Below, in pieces: positions 26,295-35,502 of a stretch of DNA of 64,000 nucleotides; positions within the stretch are counted from its first letter, which is position 1, and the number at the start of each line of letters is the position of its first letter. Position numbers and translations under genes: made by a program. A model generated the notes under the pieces. The model was given only the letters and a program-made list of their open reading frames with translations, was not told the DNA's origin and ran no database searches. Origin of the DNA: Thermoactinomyces mirandus (GTDB lineage Bacteria > Bacillota > Bacilli > Thermoactinomycetales > Thermoactinomycetaceae). The stretch spans positions 62,001 to 126,000 of the forward strand of contig NZ_JACEOL010000030.1 in assembly GCF_013868055.1 (NCBI RefSeq), written 5' to 3'.

Positions 26295-26552
26295 TTAACC
26301 GCGTCGGCAATTACCACAACGAGCGCACCGGAAACAATTAAAGCACTGGAAACAATTAAAACATTGGAAACAAATGAAGCATTGGAAGCAATTGAAGCAC
26401 CGGAAACAATTAAAGAATTGTCGACCAGCGCATTGTTGAGCCAGAGCAGGATCGTACTGGCCTTGATTTTCCCAAGGCGTCACCTCGCCCTGTGTAAATT
26501 CATCAACACTCAGCTTTTGGAGTTCTTTTTTATATTTTTTGAAATCATCCAT
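26295..26552 (-). CDS. Heterocycloanthracin/sonorensin-type TOMM bacteriocin precursor
   Basis: The 85-residue peptide has a charged leader (about residues 1-40) with ELQKLSVDEFTQGEV and WENQGQY, which matches by eye the leader pattern of sonorensin. The C-terminal core has 13 cysteines: Cys41, then one every third residue from 49 to 82, mostly as CF-x units and ending CGNCRRG. The residues between are F with N, Q, R or I. These cysteines would be turned into thiazoles by the enzymes encoded downstream. The ATG is preceded by GGAGGT at eight bases. The position directly before the maturation genes on the same strand supports the call. Secretion and immunity genes are not visible nearby. Family assignment is from memory of the pattern, not from a search. 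Confidence 0.9.
   Translation of the reverse strand: MDDFKKYKKELQKLSVDEFTQGEVTPWENQGQYDPALAQQCAGRQFFNCFRCFNCFQCFICFQCFNCFQCFNCFRCARCGNCRRG
26325..26414 (-). repeat. Five tandem 18-bp units encoding the Cys-Phe core
   Basis: Five consecutive 18-base units, written on the plus strand as variants of GCACCGGAAACAATTAAA, encode successive six-residue F-x-C-F-x-C pairs. The first and last units are identical, and the middle ones differ at a few bases. The unit structure shows how the core could lengthen or shorten by slippage. Confidence 0.85.
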
Positions 26553-26991
26553 TTTTAAGACCTCCGTTAATAAAATGAATCGGTTGCGTCAGTTCCGTTT
26601 TCAGGAACGGGCATGAAGAACAAAACAAGGATAATCAACTGGCACGGGTAAATTCATAAAATACACGGAATACTCTGATATCATCCCTTGACAAAATATA
26701 TTTATGATACAATATCCGCTATTGTTACGGGTAAAAATAAAAATTTTATCTTCGTTATGCTAAGATCCTGGGTTTCTCACTTGATCGGATTGATATTCAT
26801 ATTGAAATTCTAAAGTTGGTTTCAAAACCTAAAAAGAGTAAAACGTAAGTTTTCATTCTGCCGGTCATGAGTTTAAACGATTTGTTGAAAGTGGGAAGTT
26901 ACGGGGCCAAAAGAATTATGATATTGTCAAAATCCATCAAAATATGGAAAAATAGATAGATATAGAAGTTGAATGGGCGGAGGAGAAAAGA
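26553..26991 (+). other. 439-base intergenic region between divergent precursor and comM
   Basis: This region must hold the promoters of the minus-strand bacteriocin operon and of comM. A plus-strand TTGACA at about 26688 has a TACAAT only 14 bases later, too close for a confident promoter. On the minus strand the precursor leader has a small GTTCC/GGAAC hairpin (26596-26614). A 30-codon frame at 26869 has no ribosome site and is not called. Nothing else was recognised. Confidence 0.4.
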
Positions 26992-28518
26992 ATGTACAGC
27001 AAATTATACAGTGCCAGTGTCATGGGGATTGACGGGTTTATCGTAGAAGTGGAAGTGGATATCAGCAACGGGCTGCCCGTTTTTGATATCGTCGGCTTGC
27101 CGGATTCTTCGGTCCGCGAAGCGAAAGACCGGGTGCGGGCGGCTCTCAAGAACAGCGGTGTTTCCTTTCCTTTGCAGCGAATAACTACCAACCTGGCTCC
27201 GGCGGATGTGAAGAAGGAAGGGGCCGGCTTTGACCTAGCGATTGCGATGGGACTGTTGGTTGCAAGTGGCCAGCTGGAGTCCGAAGAAATCAATCGCATT
27301 TTATTCATCGGGGAATTGTCGCTGGATGGAAGTTTGCGGCCATTAAGAGGGGTATTGCCGATGGTGATGGCGGCCAGAGAGGCGGGTTTTACGGAAGTGA
27401 TTCTTCCCCGGGAAAATGCCGGCGAAGGGGCGCTGGTGGATGGAATGCATATCGTTCCTGTGGAATCATTGAGACAAACCATTTCCTATTTTCGCAAAGA
27501 ATGGATTCCGGAAGAGGTTACGGGTGAAACCGAACCGGAACCGGATACATTCCCGATTGACTTTTCCGATGTGCAGGGCCAGGCGCATGTAAAAAGAGCG
27601 ATGGAAGTGGCTGCGGCGGGAGGGCATAATCTGATGCTGATCGGTCCGCCCGGTTCGGGAAAAACGATGCTGGCCAAACGAATTCCTACGATCCTGCCAA
27701 CCATGACCATGAAAGAATCCCTGGAGGTAACCAAAATTTGCAGCATTGCGGGACTGATCAAGGAAAAAGGACGGCTGATCCGCCTGCGTCCTTTCCGTTC
27801 TCCCCATCATACCATTTCCTCCGCTGGCCTGATCGGGGGAGGCTCCATTCCCAAGCCGGGAGAGATCAGCCTATCTCATCGGGGAGTTCTTTTCCTGGAT
27901 GAACTGCCGGAATTTTCAAAGATCGTGCTGGAGGTGCTCCGGCAGCCGTTGGAAGATGGAAAAGTAACATTGGGACGGGCCAGGGCGGTCTATACCTATC
28001 CGGCCGAGTTTATGCTGGTCACTTCAATGAACCCTTGCCCGTGCGGTTTTTTCGGTTATGAGGAAGACCGAAGTTGTACCTGTACGCCGCGCCAGGTGCA
28101 GCGTTACCGCTCCAGGATCTCTGGTCCCTTGCTGGACCGGATTGATATCCATATCGAGGTGCCGAAGGTGGATTTCAAAACCTTGAGCGAAGGGAAAGCC
28201 GGCGAATCCTCGGCGGTAATTCGCCAGCGCGTCAACCAGGCACGAAAGAGGCAGCGCGAGCGTTACGAAGGGAAAGAAAACCTGACCAACAGCACGATGA
28301 GCACAGCCGATATTCGCAAATATTGCATCCTGGACAAGGAATCGCGCCAGATGATGAAGCAGGCTTTCGAACTGCTTGGCTTGAGTGCCCGCGCGCATGA
28401 CCGCATCCTGAAAGTGGCCCGCACCATTGCCGACCTCGCCGGAGAAGACCGGATTCAGGCCAGCCATATCGCCGAAGCGATCCAGTATCGCAGTCTGGAC
28501 CGGAAGTTTTGGGAGTGA
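26992..28518 (+). CDS. comM: ComM/YifB family Mg-chelatase-like AAA+ ATPase
   Basis: ComM is a ring helicase that promotes branch migration during natural transformation in Gram-negative bacteria; in Bacilli the YifB form is less well understood. The 508-residue protein has the N-terminal LonC-like domain (LPVFDIVGLPDSSVREAKDR), Walker A LIGPPGSGKTML near residue 220, Walker B GVLFLDELPEF and the cysteine-rich insert NPCPCGFFGYEEDRSCTC. The start has GGAGGAG upstream. It appears intact. The 3' 657 bases exist a second time at 43376-44032, and smaller remnants lie at 20301, 46588 and 58931. Confidence 0.95.
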   Translation: MYSKLYSASVMGIDGFIVEVEVDISNGLPVFDIVGLPDSSVREAKDRVRAALKNSGVSFPLQRITTNLAPADVKKEGAGFDLAIAMGLLVASGQLESEEINRILFIGELSLDGSLRPLRGVLPMVMAAREAGFTEVILPRENAGEGALVDGMHIVPVESLRQTISYFRKEWIPEEVTGETEPEPDTFPIDFSDVQGQAHVKRAMEVAAAGGHNLMLIGPPGSGKTMLAKRIPTILPTMTMKESLEVTKICSIAGLIKEKGRLIRLRPFRSPHHTISSAGLIGGGSIPKPGEISLSHRGVLFLDELPEFSKIVLEVLRQPLEDGKVTLGRARAVYTYPAEFMLVTSMNPCPCGFFGYEEDRSCTCTPRQVQRYRSRISGPLLDRIDIHIEVPKVDFKTLSEGKAGESSAVIRQRVNQARKRQRERYEGKENLTNSTMSTADIRKYCILDKESRQMMKQAFELLGLSARAHDRILKVARTIADLAGEDRIQASHIAEAIQYRSLDRKFWE

Positions 28519-28558
28519 AGGGGCACACAATATTTTCTACATAGTTTAATAGGTATGT

Positions 28559-28590
28559 AAAAAGCTCCGTGTCTTTATGGGCGGAGTTTT
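28559..28590 (+). terminator. Terminator of comM
   Basis: AAAAGCTCCG pairs with CGGAGTTTT around TGTCTTTATGGG. The same stem is kept behind the comM remnants at 44074 and 59136. Confidence 0.8.
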
Positions 28591-28754
28591 GTTGTTCATG
28601 TAAAAATCCTGATTGAGATTGACTAAATGACATTGCCTTCCCTAATTCCATTCTCCGTAAATCTACTGCTCTTGCAACATGATTGTATTTTGCAATATCT
28701 GCACCTGCAATTAATTTGCCTCAATTTTACGATTTTGCTCCGTACTTCATCTTA

Positions 28755-28825
28755 AAAAGTACCTCCTTGCTATTTAAGGGTTCACTGGCCAGTGGGACGC
28801 CTGTATGTTAGCAGGAGGTACTTTT
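28755..28825. repeat. Long inverted repeat at the leader-distal end of array 3
   Basis: AAAAGTACCTCCTTGCTA pairs with TAGCAGGAGGTACTTTT apart from one bulged T. The loop contains the 12-bp palindrome CACTGGCCAGTG. Both outer ends are rich in A on one side and T on the other, so it may act as a two-way terminator between comM and the array read from the other strand. A copy is at 44267. Confidence 0.75.
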
Positions 28826-28851
28826 CTTTTTCAAATCCTCTTTTATTTCAT

Positions 28852-29143
28852 TACAGGAATGCTCACAGGTACGATCAAAATTCAAAGGTGCGCATTTCGC
28901 GGTATTTCCTCCGGATTGTTTCAATTCCTCACAGGTACGATCAAAACGGACTGAAACCAACGAATTCACACCTGCTTTGACTGGTTTCAATTCCTCACAG
29001 GTACGATCAAAACGAGAACCATCAGCAGCAGTCGAGAAGCTATCAAGGGTTTCAATTCCTCACAGGTACGATCAAAACTACTTATTGTCGGATTGAAAAA
29101 GGATCGATCAATTGTTTCAATTCCTCACAGGTACGATCAAAAC
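28852..29143 (-). CRISPR. CRISPR array 3, four intact repeats plus one degenerate
   Basis: Read on the minus strand, the repeat begins GTTTTGATCGTACCTGTGAG and ends GAATTGAAAC. Intact units lie at 28918, 28984, 29049 and 29114; the degenerate leader-distal unit is at 28852. Spacers are 35-36 bp. The leader is on the right. No cas gene lies near; the type I-B operon at 3-12 kb probably supplies the proteins. The spacer next to the degenerate repeat is identical to the one in array 4. Confidence 0.97.
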
Positions 29144-29272
29144 CCAAAAAGTATTGCTATTAAGCCATTCTACAAATGATCCTATTTTCCTCTTGACTAA
29201 CCAATTTTTGAACTAAAAAATAAAAAATCCAGTAATGACGCGGCTTTTCAAACCATTTGCCGGAATATTCAG
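29144..29272 (-). promoter_or_regulatory. CRISPR leader of array 3
   Basis: On the minus strand the array-proximal part reads AAGAGGAAAATAGGATCATT, then TAGAATGGCTTAATAGCAAT and ACTTTTTGG, almost the same as in arrays 1 and 2. A GC-rich patch followed by TTTTTTATTTTTTAG lies in its middle. Confidence 0.75.
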
Positions 29273-29318
29273 TGTCGTCGATCCCCCGGGTTTACTCCTC
29301 TACTGGAGGTCGACGACA
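29273..29318 (-). repeat. CRISPR-associated hairpin element, copy 3
   Basis: It has the same TGTCGTCGA/TCGACGACA arms and inner loop as copies 1 and 2, turned with the array so that it again lies upstream of the leader. Confidence 0.85.
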
Positions 29319-29480
29319 ATTTCTTACTAACATCCGGCTGTGGAAACTTGCTTGTTTTTTTATACTTCGTCCCATCAGCATAGCCCCGGTCTTACAATCA
29401 TAAAATTTCTGTTTGAGATCTAATAATCCGTAATTATTGGTGTTATCTGCTTTTGAGTAAAAAAAATGGTACATCTGAGA

Positions 29481-29930
29481 TTATATTCTGAACTCCTTTA
29501 GATTATTAATAAACTCAGTGAATGAAGATGCAATAGGATAGAAATTTTTCCCTTCTATAATGTATGATAAATGTGTCCCATATGGAATGAAGATAATCTT
29601 CGTTTGGATATCTTTTTTAAAAAATGCATACCAATTGTCTCCAGAATCTATCGCAAAAGGCACAAGCTTTCCTTTTAACTTCGCTTCTTCCTCTGAAATC
29701 AGTTTCAATTGCTGTTTTATATCGTCTGGATCATAAAAATAGCTTAATTGGAAAAAATCATTGTTAACTTCTATGCCAATCTCATAATCTTCCATATCAG
29801 ATTCCGGTTCACAAAGACCTTGAGTTGAAACAAATGACTTATAATCTTCGGGTAACTTAAATTGTATGTCCTTCTCTAACTGAGAGATTTCATTACTTTT
29901 TATTACACGATAGAAATTCCAATTAATCAT
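29481..29930 (-). CDS. SMI1/KNR4 family immunity protein
   Basis: SMI1/KNR4 proteins are frequent immunity partners of nuclease toxins. The 149-residue protein shows the family pattern: a helix ending FKLPEDYKSFVSTQG near residue 40, an F-x-x-S-Y-F block, and the strand IPFAIDSGDNWYAFF-like segment VPFAIDSGDNWYAFF followed by IFIPYGTHLSYI. The ATG at 29930 has GAGG at eight bases; a TTG six codons earlier (29948) would overlap the toxin gene. It begins ten bases after the toxin stop, so the pair is co-transcribed and probably coupled. Confidence 0.88.
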   Translation of the reverse strand: MINWNFYRVIKSNEISQLEKDIQFKLPEDYKSFVSTQGLCEPESDMEDYEIGIEVNNDFFQLSYFYDPDDIKQQLKLISEEEAKLKGKLVPFAIDSGDNWYAFFKKDIQTKIIFIPYGTHLSYIIEGKNFYPIASSFTEFINNLKEFRI

Positions 29931-29940
29931 TCCCTTAACC

Positions 29941-31587
29941 TCACTCAATTATTTGTTTTGCCCAAATAGCGTTTCCACCAGTATGCCTAAAAAGATCATG
30001 TAGATCCCACGGTACAAGAATCATTTTTCCGGATTTTGTATCATGATGCCACGTTAATCCTGTTTTTGTTCTTTTATTCCCAATATTACTATTGCCATTT
30101 TCAATACTCTTAATTTGTTCAGGAGTAAAATCAAAGCGAGTTTTCCAATCTGGGTATTTTTTAATGAACAAATAAGTTGATAATTTTAGTTGAGCCTGAT
30201 ATGCAGTTTGGTTTTCTGCCACCCATGTATCTTGTGGTAATTCAATTTCTGCTAGTTCACCGTTTTTTCCTTTTATTATATATGGATTAAAATCAGGTTG
30301 AGCATATTGGTCAAATTTTACCGTATATTCTTTTCCCCACTTGCTGATACTAGTTTCAGTTCTATTAGCATATTTATAGTTTTGTATTTTTATTATACGG
30401 CCATCACTTGTTTTTAGGCACTTTGGAGCTATATCACAATCAACCAGTTCTATAATTTTAACATCTTTACCTCGTTTAAGTTTAGCAGATAATTCATTAA
30501 TACGCTTTTCTACTTTTTGAAGAAATGTATCAGTTGAGTTTGTCGTATGATTTGAGGCAAACTTCTGCAACCAAGAGCCAAACTGGGTATCTTCTATTTT
30601 GGTATGGCCAATTTCTAGTGAAGGGATCCGTAGATTACTATCTGCGGATGCCAAGACATACACCTTGACGGTCGGAAAACTGATTTTGTTAATGCTGGTC
30701 ACAATCGTATCAAGGTTATTGGTGAAGAGCCATCCTCCGTATGAAAGCAGCCCGCCGACACCAATTGCGATTAACGTATTTTTGACGTTGATTTTCCCTG
30801 TTTTAAAAAAATCAAATACGCTTTGCTCAACTCCCGCGCCTGCTGCTCCTTTAACTGCATTAGGCAGCCACCGGATTTTGCTGCCGAGCCAAGTTATGAA
30901 ACGGGCACCGCCGATCAGCTCTCCAAAAAGTCCCCCGATTCCTCCGGCAATGCCTCCAAACAATGTATCGGTCAGCATCTCCATGCTCATAAATTCATTG
31001 CCTGAAAGCAATGATATGAATCCGCCAAAACCGCCACCAAGTAATATTCCATAACCAACGAAGGATAGAATTTGGGGGGAGATCGTAGAAGACAAAATGG
31101 TGAGTGTTGATCCGGCTGCAATTAAGGCAGCTGCTGTTGTAATTAACCAAACGGCAAAAACAGCCAATACGATAATTAATAGCAGCACAATGATTTTTTT
31201 GTAATTCGCTTTGATCCAATCCCAAGCGGCGGCGAGGGCATCAACGACTATTTCGGTGATTTTGGACAATACGCCAATAAACCAATCCCACAGGGCGGAT
31301 GCTTTTTCTTTGGTCCATTCCCATGCACCGGAGACCTTGTCCGTTGTCCACTCCCATGCGCCTTTGAACAGCTGGGTGACCTGATCCAAGAATCCTTTCT
31401 CTTCCCCAACCGGTGGCGGGGCTGGCAGATCCTGCTTCGGAGGCGGGCTTTGCTCGAACTGGTTGAATTGGTCATTTATATCCGGCACGTCAAAGCCACC
31501 TGTGGCATGAACTGTTCCAGGTCCAAAAATGCCCAATCCCACACAAGCGATTAACACAATGAAGAAAATTCGTTGGAATTGACGCAT
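29941..31587 (-). CDS. Secreted polymorphic toxin with C-terminal WHH-type HNH nuclease domain
   Basis: The 548-residue protein begins with a signal peptide (hydrophobic run FFIVLIACVGLGIFG, cut site near VHA-TG). It goes on with a proline-rich linker and Trp-rich repeats (WEWTTDKVSGAWEWTKEKAS), a membrane helix around residue 130-155, and glycine-rich hydrophobic segments near residues 170-250 often seen before polymorphic toxin tips. The last 40 residues carry TWHHDTKSGKMILVP and DLHDLFRHTGG, the signature of the WHH clade of HNH nucleases. The ATG is the first possible start after an in-frame stop, and its ribosome site is poor. A TTGAAA-18-TATAAT promoter lies upstream. The SMI1 gene follows. 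Domains before the tip could mark the delivery route, which I do not recognise. Confidence 0.85.
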   Translation of the reverse strand: MRQFQRIFFIVLIACVGLGIFGPGTVHATGGFDVPDINDQFNQFEQSPPPKQDLPAPPPVGEEKGFLDQVTQLFKGAWEWTTDKVSGAWEWTKEKASALWDWFIGVLSKITEIVVDALAAAWDWIKANYKKIIVLLLIIVLAVFAVWLITTAAALIAAGSTLTILSSTISPQILSFVGYGILLGGGFGGFISLLSGNEFMSMEMLTDTLFGGIAGGIGGLFGELIGGARFITWLGSKIRWLPNAVKGAAGAGVEQSVFDFFKTGKINVKNTLIAIGVGGLLSYGGWLFTNNLDTIVTSINKISFPTVKVYVLASADSNLRIPSLEIGHTKIEDTQFGSWLQKFASNHTTNSTDTFLQKVEKRINELSAKLKRGKDVKIIELVDCDIAPKCLKTSDGRIIKIQNYKYANRTETSISKWGKEYTVKFDQYAQPDFNPYIIKGKNGELAEIELPQDTWVAENQTAYQAQLKLSTYLFIKKYPDWKTRFDFTPEQIKSIENGNSNIGNKRTKTGLTWHHDTKSGKMILVPWDLHDLFRHTGGNAIWAKQIIE

Positions 31588-31735
31588 AAGTTACGCTTGG
31601 GAACATGCGATGTTTGTTTCGCCTCCCTAAGCTCATTTTCCTCCTTATTATGTTATTTTAAGAAAAAAAGACAGGAATGGCCGAAGCCAATACTGTCCCA
31701 TAACATCTCGACTCTTTTCTGCAGCATCTTTTGGA

Positions 31736-31765
31736 ATTATAGGCGAATTCAATTTTATATTTCAA
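31736..31765 (-). promoter_or_regulatory. Promoter of the toxin-immunity pair
   Basis: On the minus strand TTGAAA, 18 bases and a perfect TATAAT lead into about 140 bases of untranslated leader before the toxin ATG. Confidence 0.6.
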
Positions 31766-31861
31766 TATAATAGCATAAATTAGCTATAAAAAATTTGTGC
31801 CCATTTAAAATTAAACTCGTGAAATCTAAATAAAGTATTGAGGCACCATCACATAAATAGA

Positions 31862-31894
31862 AGCAGCCCATCACGTTTTTGGGCTGCTTTTTAG
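31862..31894 (+). terminator. Terminator-like hairpin, left twin
   Basis: AAGCAGCCC pairs with GGGCTGCTT and is followed by T5. The stem and about 45 bases to its right are very like 43131-43205, so the two hairpins bracket the restriction island. No plus-strand gene ends directly before it here. Confidence 0.75.
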
Positions 31895-31949
31895 CATTTT
31901 CAAATATTTATTCAAGGTATCCTTATTTTTTCAGTGTGAGGTTTATGTA

Positions 31950-32090
31950 ATGAGTCGTGGTCAAGGTTTATTGTATAGTGAGATTGCAATATTATTATCA
32001 GTAGCTAAGGGTTCCGTTCAGAAGATGATTGAGAGAGCGGAAATTAAATTAGCTAAACAAAAAGAAACAAAGACTATTCTTTGTGGATAG
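31950..32090 (+). pseudogene. Fragment of a sigma-factor-like helix-turn-helix protein
   Basis: A 46-codon frame contains YSEIAILLSVAKGSVQKMIE, which looks like the region-4-type helix-turn-helix of phage or ICE-borne sigma-like regulators. An N-terminal part is absent. No ribosome site stands before its ATG. It is probably the remnant of a mobile element gene. The rest of 31895-32649, apart from the IS remnant, shows no gene. Confidence 0.4.
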
Positions 32091-32279
32091 GTTTGTAATT
32101 AAGATGAAGAGTGAGCAGTTTATGGAAGATTGCGCTATACGCTAATTCGAAAGAAGAACGAGGCTTTATAGAAAGCAAAAAAGACACTACAATCAGGCGG
32201 CTTTTCTTTTAGGCCCAGAGTGAGAGCATCCCTCTATTTTGGTATCATTTATTCAACGAATAGAAAATACACTGGTTTA

Positions 32280-32385
32280 TAATGGCACCATACGCTTCCA
32301 AACGAAAAATAGAGTATAATGAAGAAGCAAGAAAGGGACGTTTTTTATGGAACGGCGAAAATAGACTGCTGACAACAATGGGTGC
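32280..32385 (+). mobile_element. Left-end remnant of the IS3-type element
   Basis: About 105 bases, including TACGCTTCC, ACGAAAAATAGAGT and the first codons of the transposase orfA (ATGGAACGGCGAAAATAG), match 41149-41255 with scattered changes. Here orfA stops after a few codons and the rest of the element is missing. Confidence 0.75.
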
Positions 32386-32649
32386 GGGATTTGTCTCTTC
32401 TCTTCTTCTGCCATCCTAATTTTCTTGCTTATTTAAATGAATTTTCCGGCATAAAGGGTGTTATTGATTATTTCTTTTATTGACACGATACTAAACGGAT
32501 TTCCACGTTTGGTTTTGTATCTTATGGACAAAGTAATGACACGAAAACGCAAATTTTAGGTAGTTGTGTCATCATACAGTTATAAGCGTTGTAGAAAAAA
32601 CTGAAAAGTATGGGTACGGTATACATCAGTAACAATAAGAGGTGTTGTC

Positions 32650-35502
32650 ATGGAAGTCATAAATAACATCGACCGATTTCTCGGTGATGATTTAAAACAT
32701 ACTCTTCGCAAAGGAACGAAAGTGTCGATCGCTGCATCCTGTTTTTCCATCTATGCCTATGAGGCATTGAAAAAGGAATTGGAACAGGTGAACGAAGTTC
32801 GGTTTACCTTTACTTCACCGGCGTTTATCGCGGACAGCTTTAATAAAGAAAAACGGGAATTTTACATACCGAAACGAACTCGAGAAAAAAGCTTGTACGG
32901 CACCGAGTTCGAAATCCGACTGAAAAACGAATTGACTCTCAAAGCCATCGCCAAGGAATGCAGTGAATGGATCAAACGGAAAGTCACATTCAAGTCCAAC
33001 CGTACTGCCGGAACGATGCAGGGCATGATCAACCTGCAAACGGATGACGAGACTATCACCTACATGCCCGTCGACGGCTTTACGACGGTCGATCTCGGTT
33101 ACGAAAAAGGCAACGCCTTGTCGAATATGGTCAACAAGTTTTCCGAATTTCCGATTACGAAAATGTACTTTGACTTGTTCGATCAGGTGTGGAACGACAA
33201 GAGCAAGCTGGAAGACGTCACTCAGGAAGTGGCGGAACACATTCCGACCGATTTCGATATGATGTCCTGTACCACACGGATATTTCACGAGAAAAAGGGC
33301 TTTCCAATGGGATTCCGTTGGATCGGCTCAACTGGGGTAATTACGACCTATTAGTGATTGACGAATCCCACAACTTCCGGAATAACGATCCGAAGAAAGA
33401 TAAGGAAAATCGATATCAAAAGCTGATGAGGAAAGTGGTCAAAAGCGGTGTTAAAACCAAAGTACTCATGCTATCGGCGACACCGGTTAACAACAAATTT
33501 TTGGATCTTCGCAACCAACTGGCGCTGGCGTATGAAGGCAATCCGGACGAGATCAATAAGAAGTTAGGTACAGAGCGGGGCATTAACGACATTTTCAAAC
33601 GCGCTCAATACGCTTTCAATCAGTGGTCGAAGCTCGACGCAGCCGAACGGACGACTGAAAGACTATTAAACATGCTTGACTTTGATTTCTTTGAGCTGTT
33701 GGACAGCCTAACCATCGCCCGTTCCCGCAAACATATTCAGAAATACTACAAGGCGGAGGAAATCGGTGAGTTTCCGAAGCGTTTGCCGCCGATCTCGAAA
33801 TTTTGTGATTTGACGGATCGAACCGATGTGATTGGGTACAATGAGATTTTCCGTGAATTATCTCGTTTAAACCTGGGTATTTACGCTCCATTCAAATACA
33901 TACTTCCCAGCCGTTTATCGTTTTATGAAAAGCTGTACGACACGGTTGTCAGAACTGGCGGCGGCAGTTTCAAGCAGGTCGATCGGGAAGGGAATTTGCA
34001 AATTCTCATGCGAATCAATCTGTTAAAACGGATGGAAAGCTCGGTGGAATCGTTCCGGTTGACCTTATCCAAGATTTTATTGAAGACTGATCAGACACTT
34101 CAGCAGATTGACCGATTCATCCAAAATGGAAAGCTGGAAAAAGTGGGCTATACCGAAATCGAAAAAGCCAATCTAGATGACGAATTCAGTATCGGTGATA
34201 CAATCAAGATCAATCTTGCTGACATGGACGTTATCCGGTGGAAAGAAGATTTGACGCATGATCAAATGATTCTAAATGGATTGTTGGAAGAAATGCAAAA
34301 AGTGACGCCGGAGCACGATAAGAAGTTAAATACGTTAACACAAGTGATCGACCAAAAGATTCAAAATCCGATCAATCCTGGAAACCGGAAAATCATCATC
34401 TTCAGTGCCTTTACGGACACCGTGGAGTATTTGTACAAGCATTTGTCTGAGTATGTGAAATCAAAGTACAATATGGACACGGCCAAAATTGTGGGAAGCG
34501 ACGAAAACAAAAACACCACAGGAATGCGGAACGACATTCATACCTTACTCACTTGTTTTTCACCACGATCCAAAGAAAAGCATCTGACGATTCCTGATGT
34601 AAAAGGTGAAATCGATTTGCTCATCGCCTCCGACTGCATCTCCGAGGGACAAAACTTGCAGGATTGCAATTTTTTAATCAATTATGACATTCATTGGAAT
34701 CCTGTGCGGGTGATTCAACGGTTTGGGCGAATTGATCGGATTGGATCGAAAAACTCGCAAATACAAATGGTCAACTTCTGGCCCAACATGACATTAGACG
34801 AATATATTCGGCTGAAGGATCGGGTAGAAAATCGAATGGTGATCATGGATATGACCGCTACTGGCGATGACAACGTATTGTATAATGAATCAAGCGACTT
34901 GGAATACCGAAAGCTGCAACTGCAACGATTGCAAAAAGAAGTCGTCGATCTGGACGATTTGAATACCGGCGTCTCCATTACCGATCTCGGTCTCAATGAT
35001 TTCCGAATGGATCTGGTTCAATACGTCAAAGAAAACGGCGAACTGGATACGGTGCCGAGCGGCCTGCATACCGTTGTACCAGCGGATGAAGAAAAAGGAA
35101 TTCACCCGGGCGTCATTTTTGTACTCCGTAACGTCAATGACGAGTTGAATCCGGATCAGCAAAACCGGCTTCATCCGTTCTACCTCGTATATATGGGGGA
35201 AGACGGAGAAGTCATCGCCAACCATCTGGTCGTCAAGAAGACGCTGGACTGTTTGCGGGCATTCCGAACCGATCATGGAAGCATGCCGCAGCTTTAATGA
35301 GGAAACGAAAGACGGCAAAAAGATGGACAAATACTCGATGCTGTTGGAAGAAACGATCCGCTCTATTGTGCAGGTGAAGGAAGAAAGCGATCTCGACAGC
35401 TTGTTCTCTTCGGGTGGAACGACTGCCTTAATCGATACCATCAAGGGGCTGGAAGATTTTGAACTCATCTCTTTTGTTGTGATTCGGAAGGTGGAATCGT
35501 AA
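32650..35502 (+). pseudogene. SNF2-like helicase of the type III restriction island, broken
   Basis: The N-terminal 198 codons (MEVINNIDRFLG...) and the downstream frame (LVIDESHNFRN as motif II, MLSATPVNNKF as motif III, QRFGRIDRIGS as motif VI) belong to one long phospholipase D/SNF2-type helicase that often sits beside type III restriction genes. At about 33240 the reading frame jumps by one base, and the segment that should carry the Walker A motif is absent, so an internal deletion has removed it. A second frame break lies at about 35280; the C-terminal piece (35275-35502) is in another frame. The gene has a good AGAGGTG site. It cannot give a working ATPase. Confidence 0.85.

Larger units (their letters stand above)
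27862..29317 (+). repeat. Segmental duplication, copy A (comM 3' end, CRISPR array 3, leader, hairpin element)
   Basis: From GAGATCAGCCTATCTC in comM to the end of the hairpin element, this stretch is repeated at 43376-44912 in the same orientation. The copies share the comM terminator, the 28755 inverted repeat, the oldest spacer and the leader. They differ in the younger spacers and in clusters of substitutions inside comM. Confidence 0.92.

Noticed and set aside
26688..26715. TTGACA with TACAAT as a comM promoter
   Set aside because: The spacing of 14 bases is too short for a sigmaA promoter.
29292..29474. 60-codon minus-strand frame after the SMI1 gene
   Set aside because: Poor ribosome site, and its end runs into the CRISPR hairpin element; it could be a truncated gene but I cannot support it.
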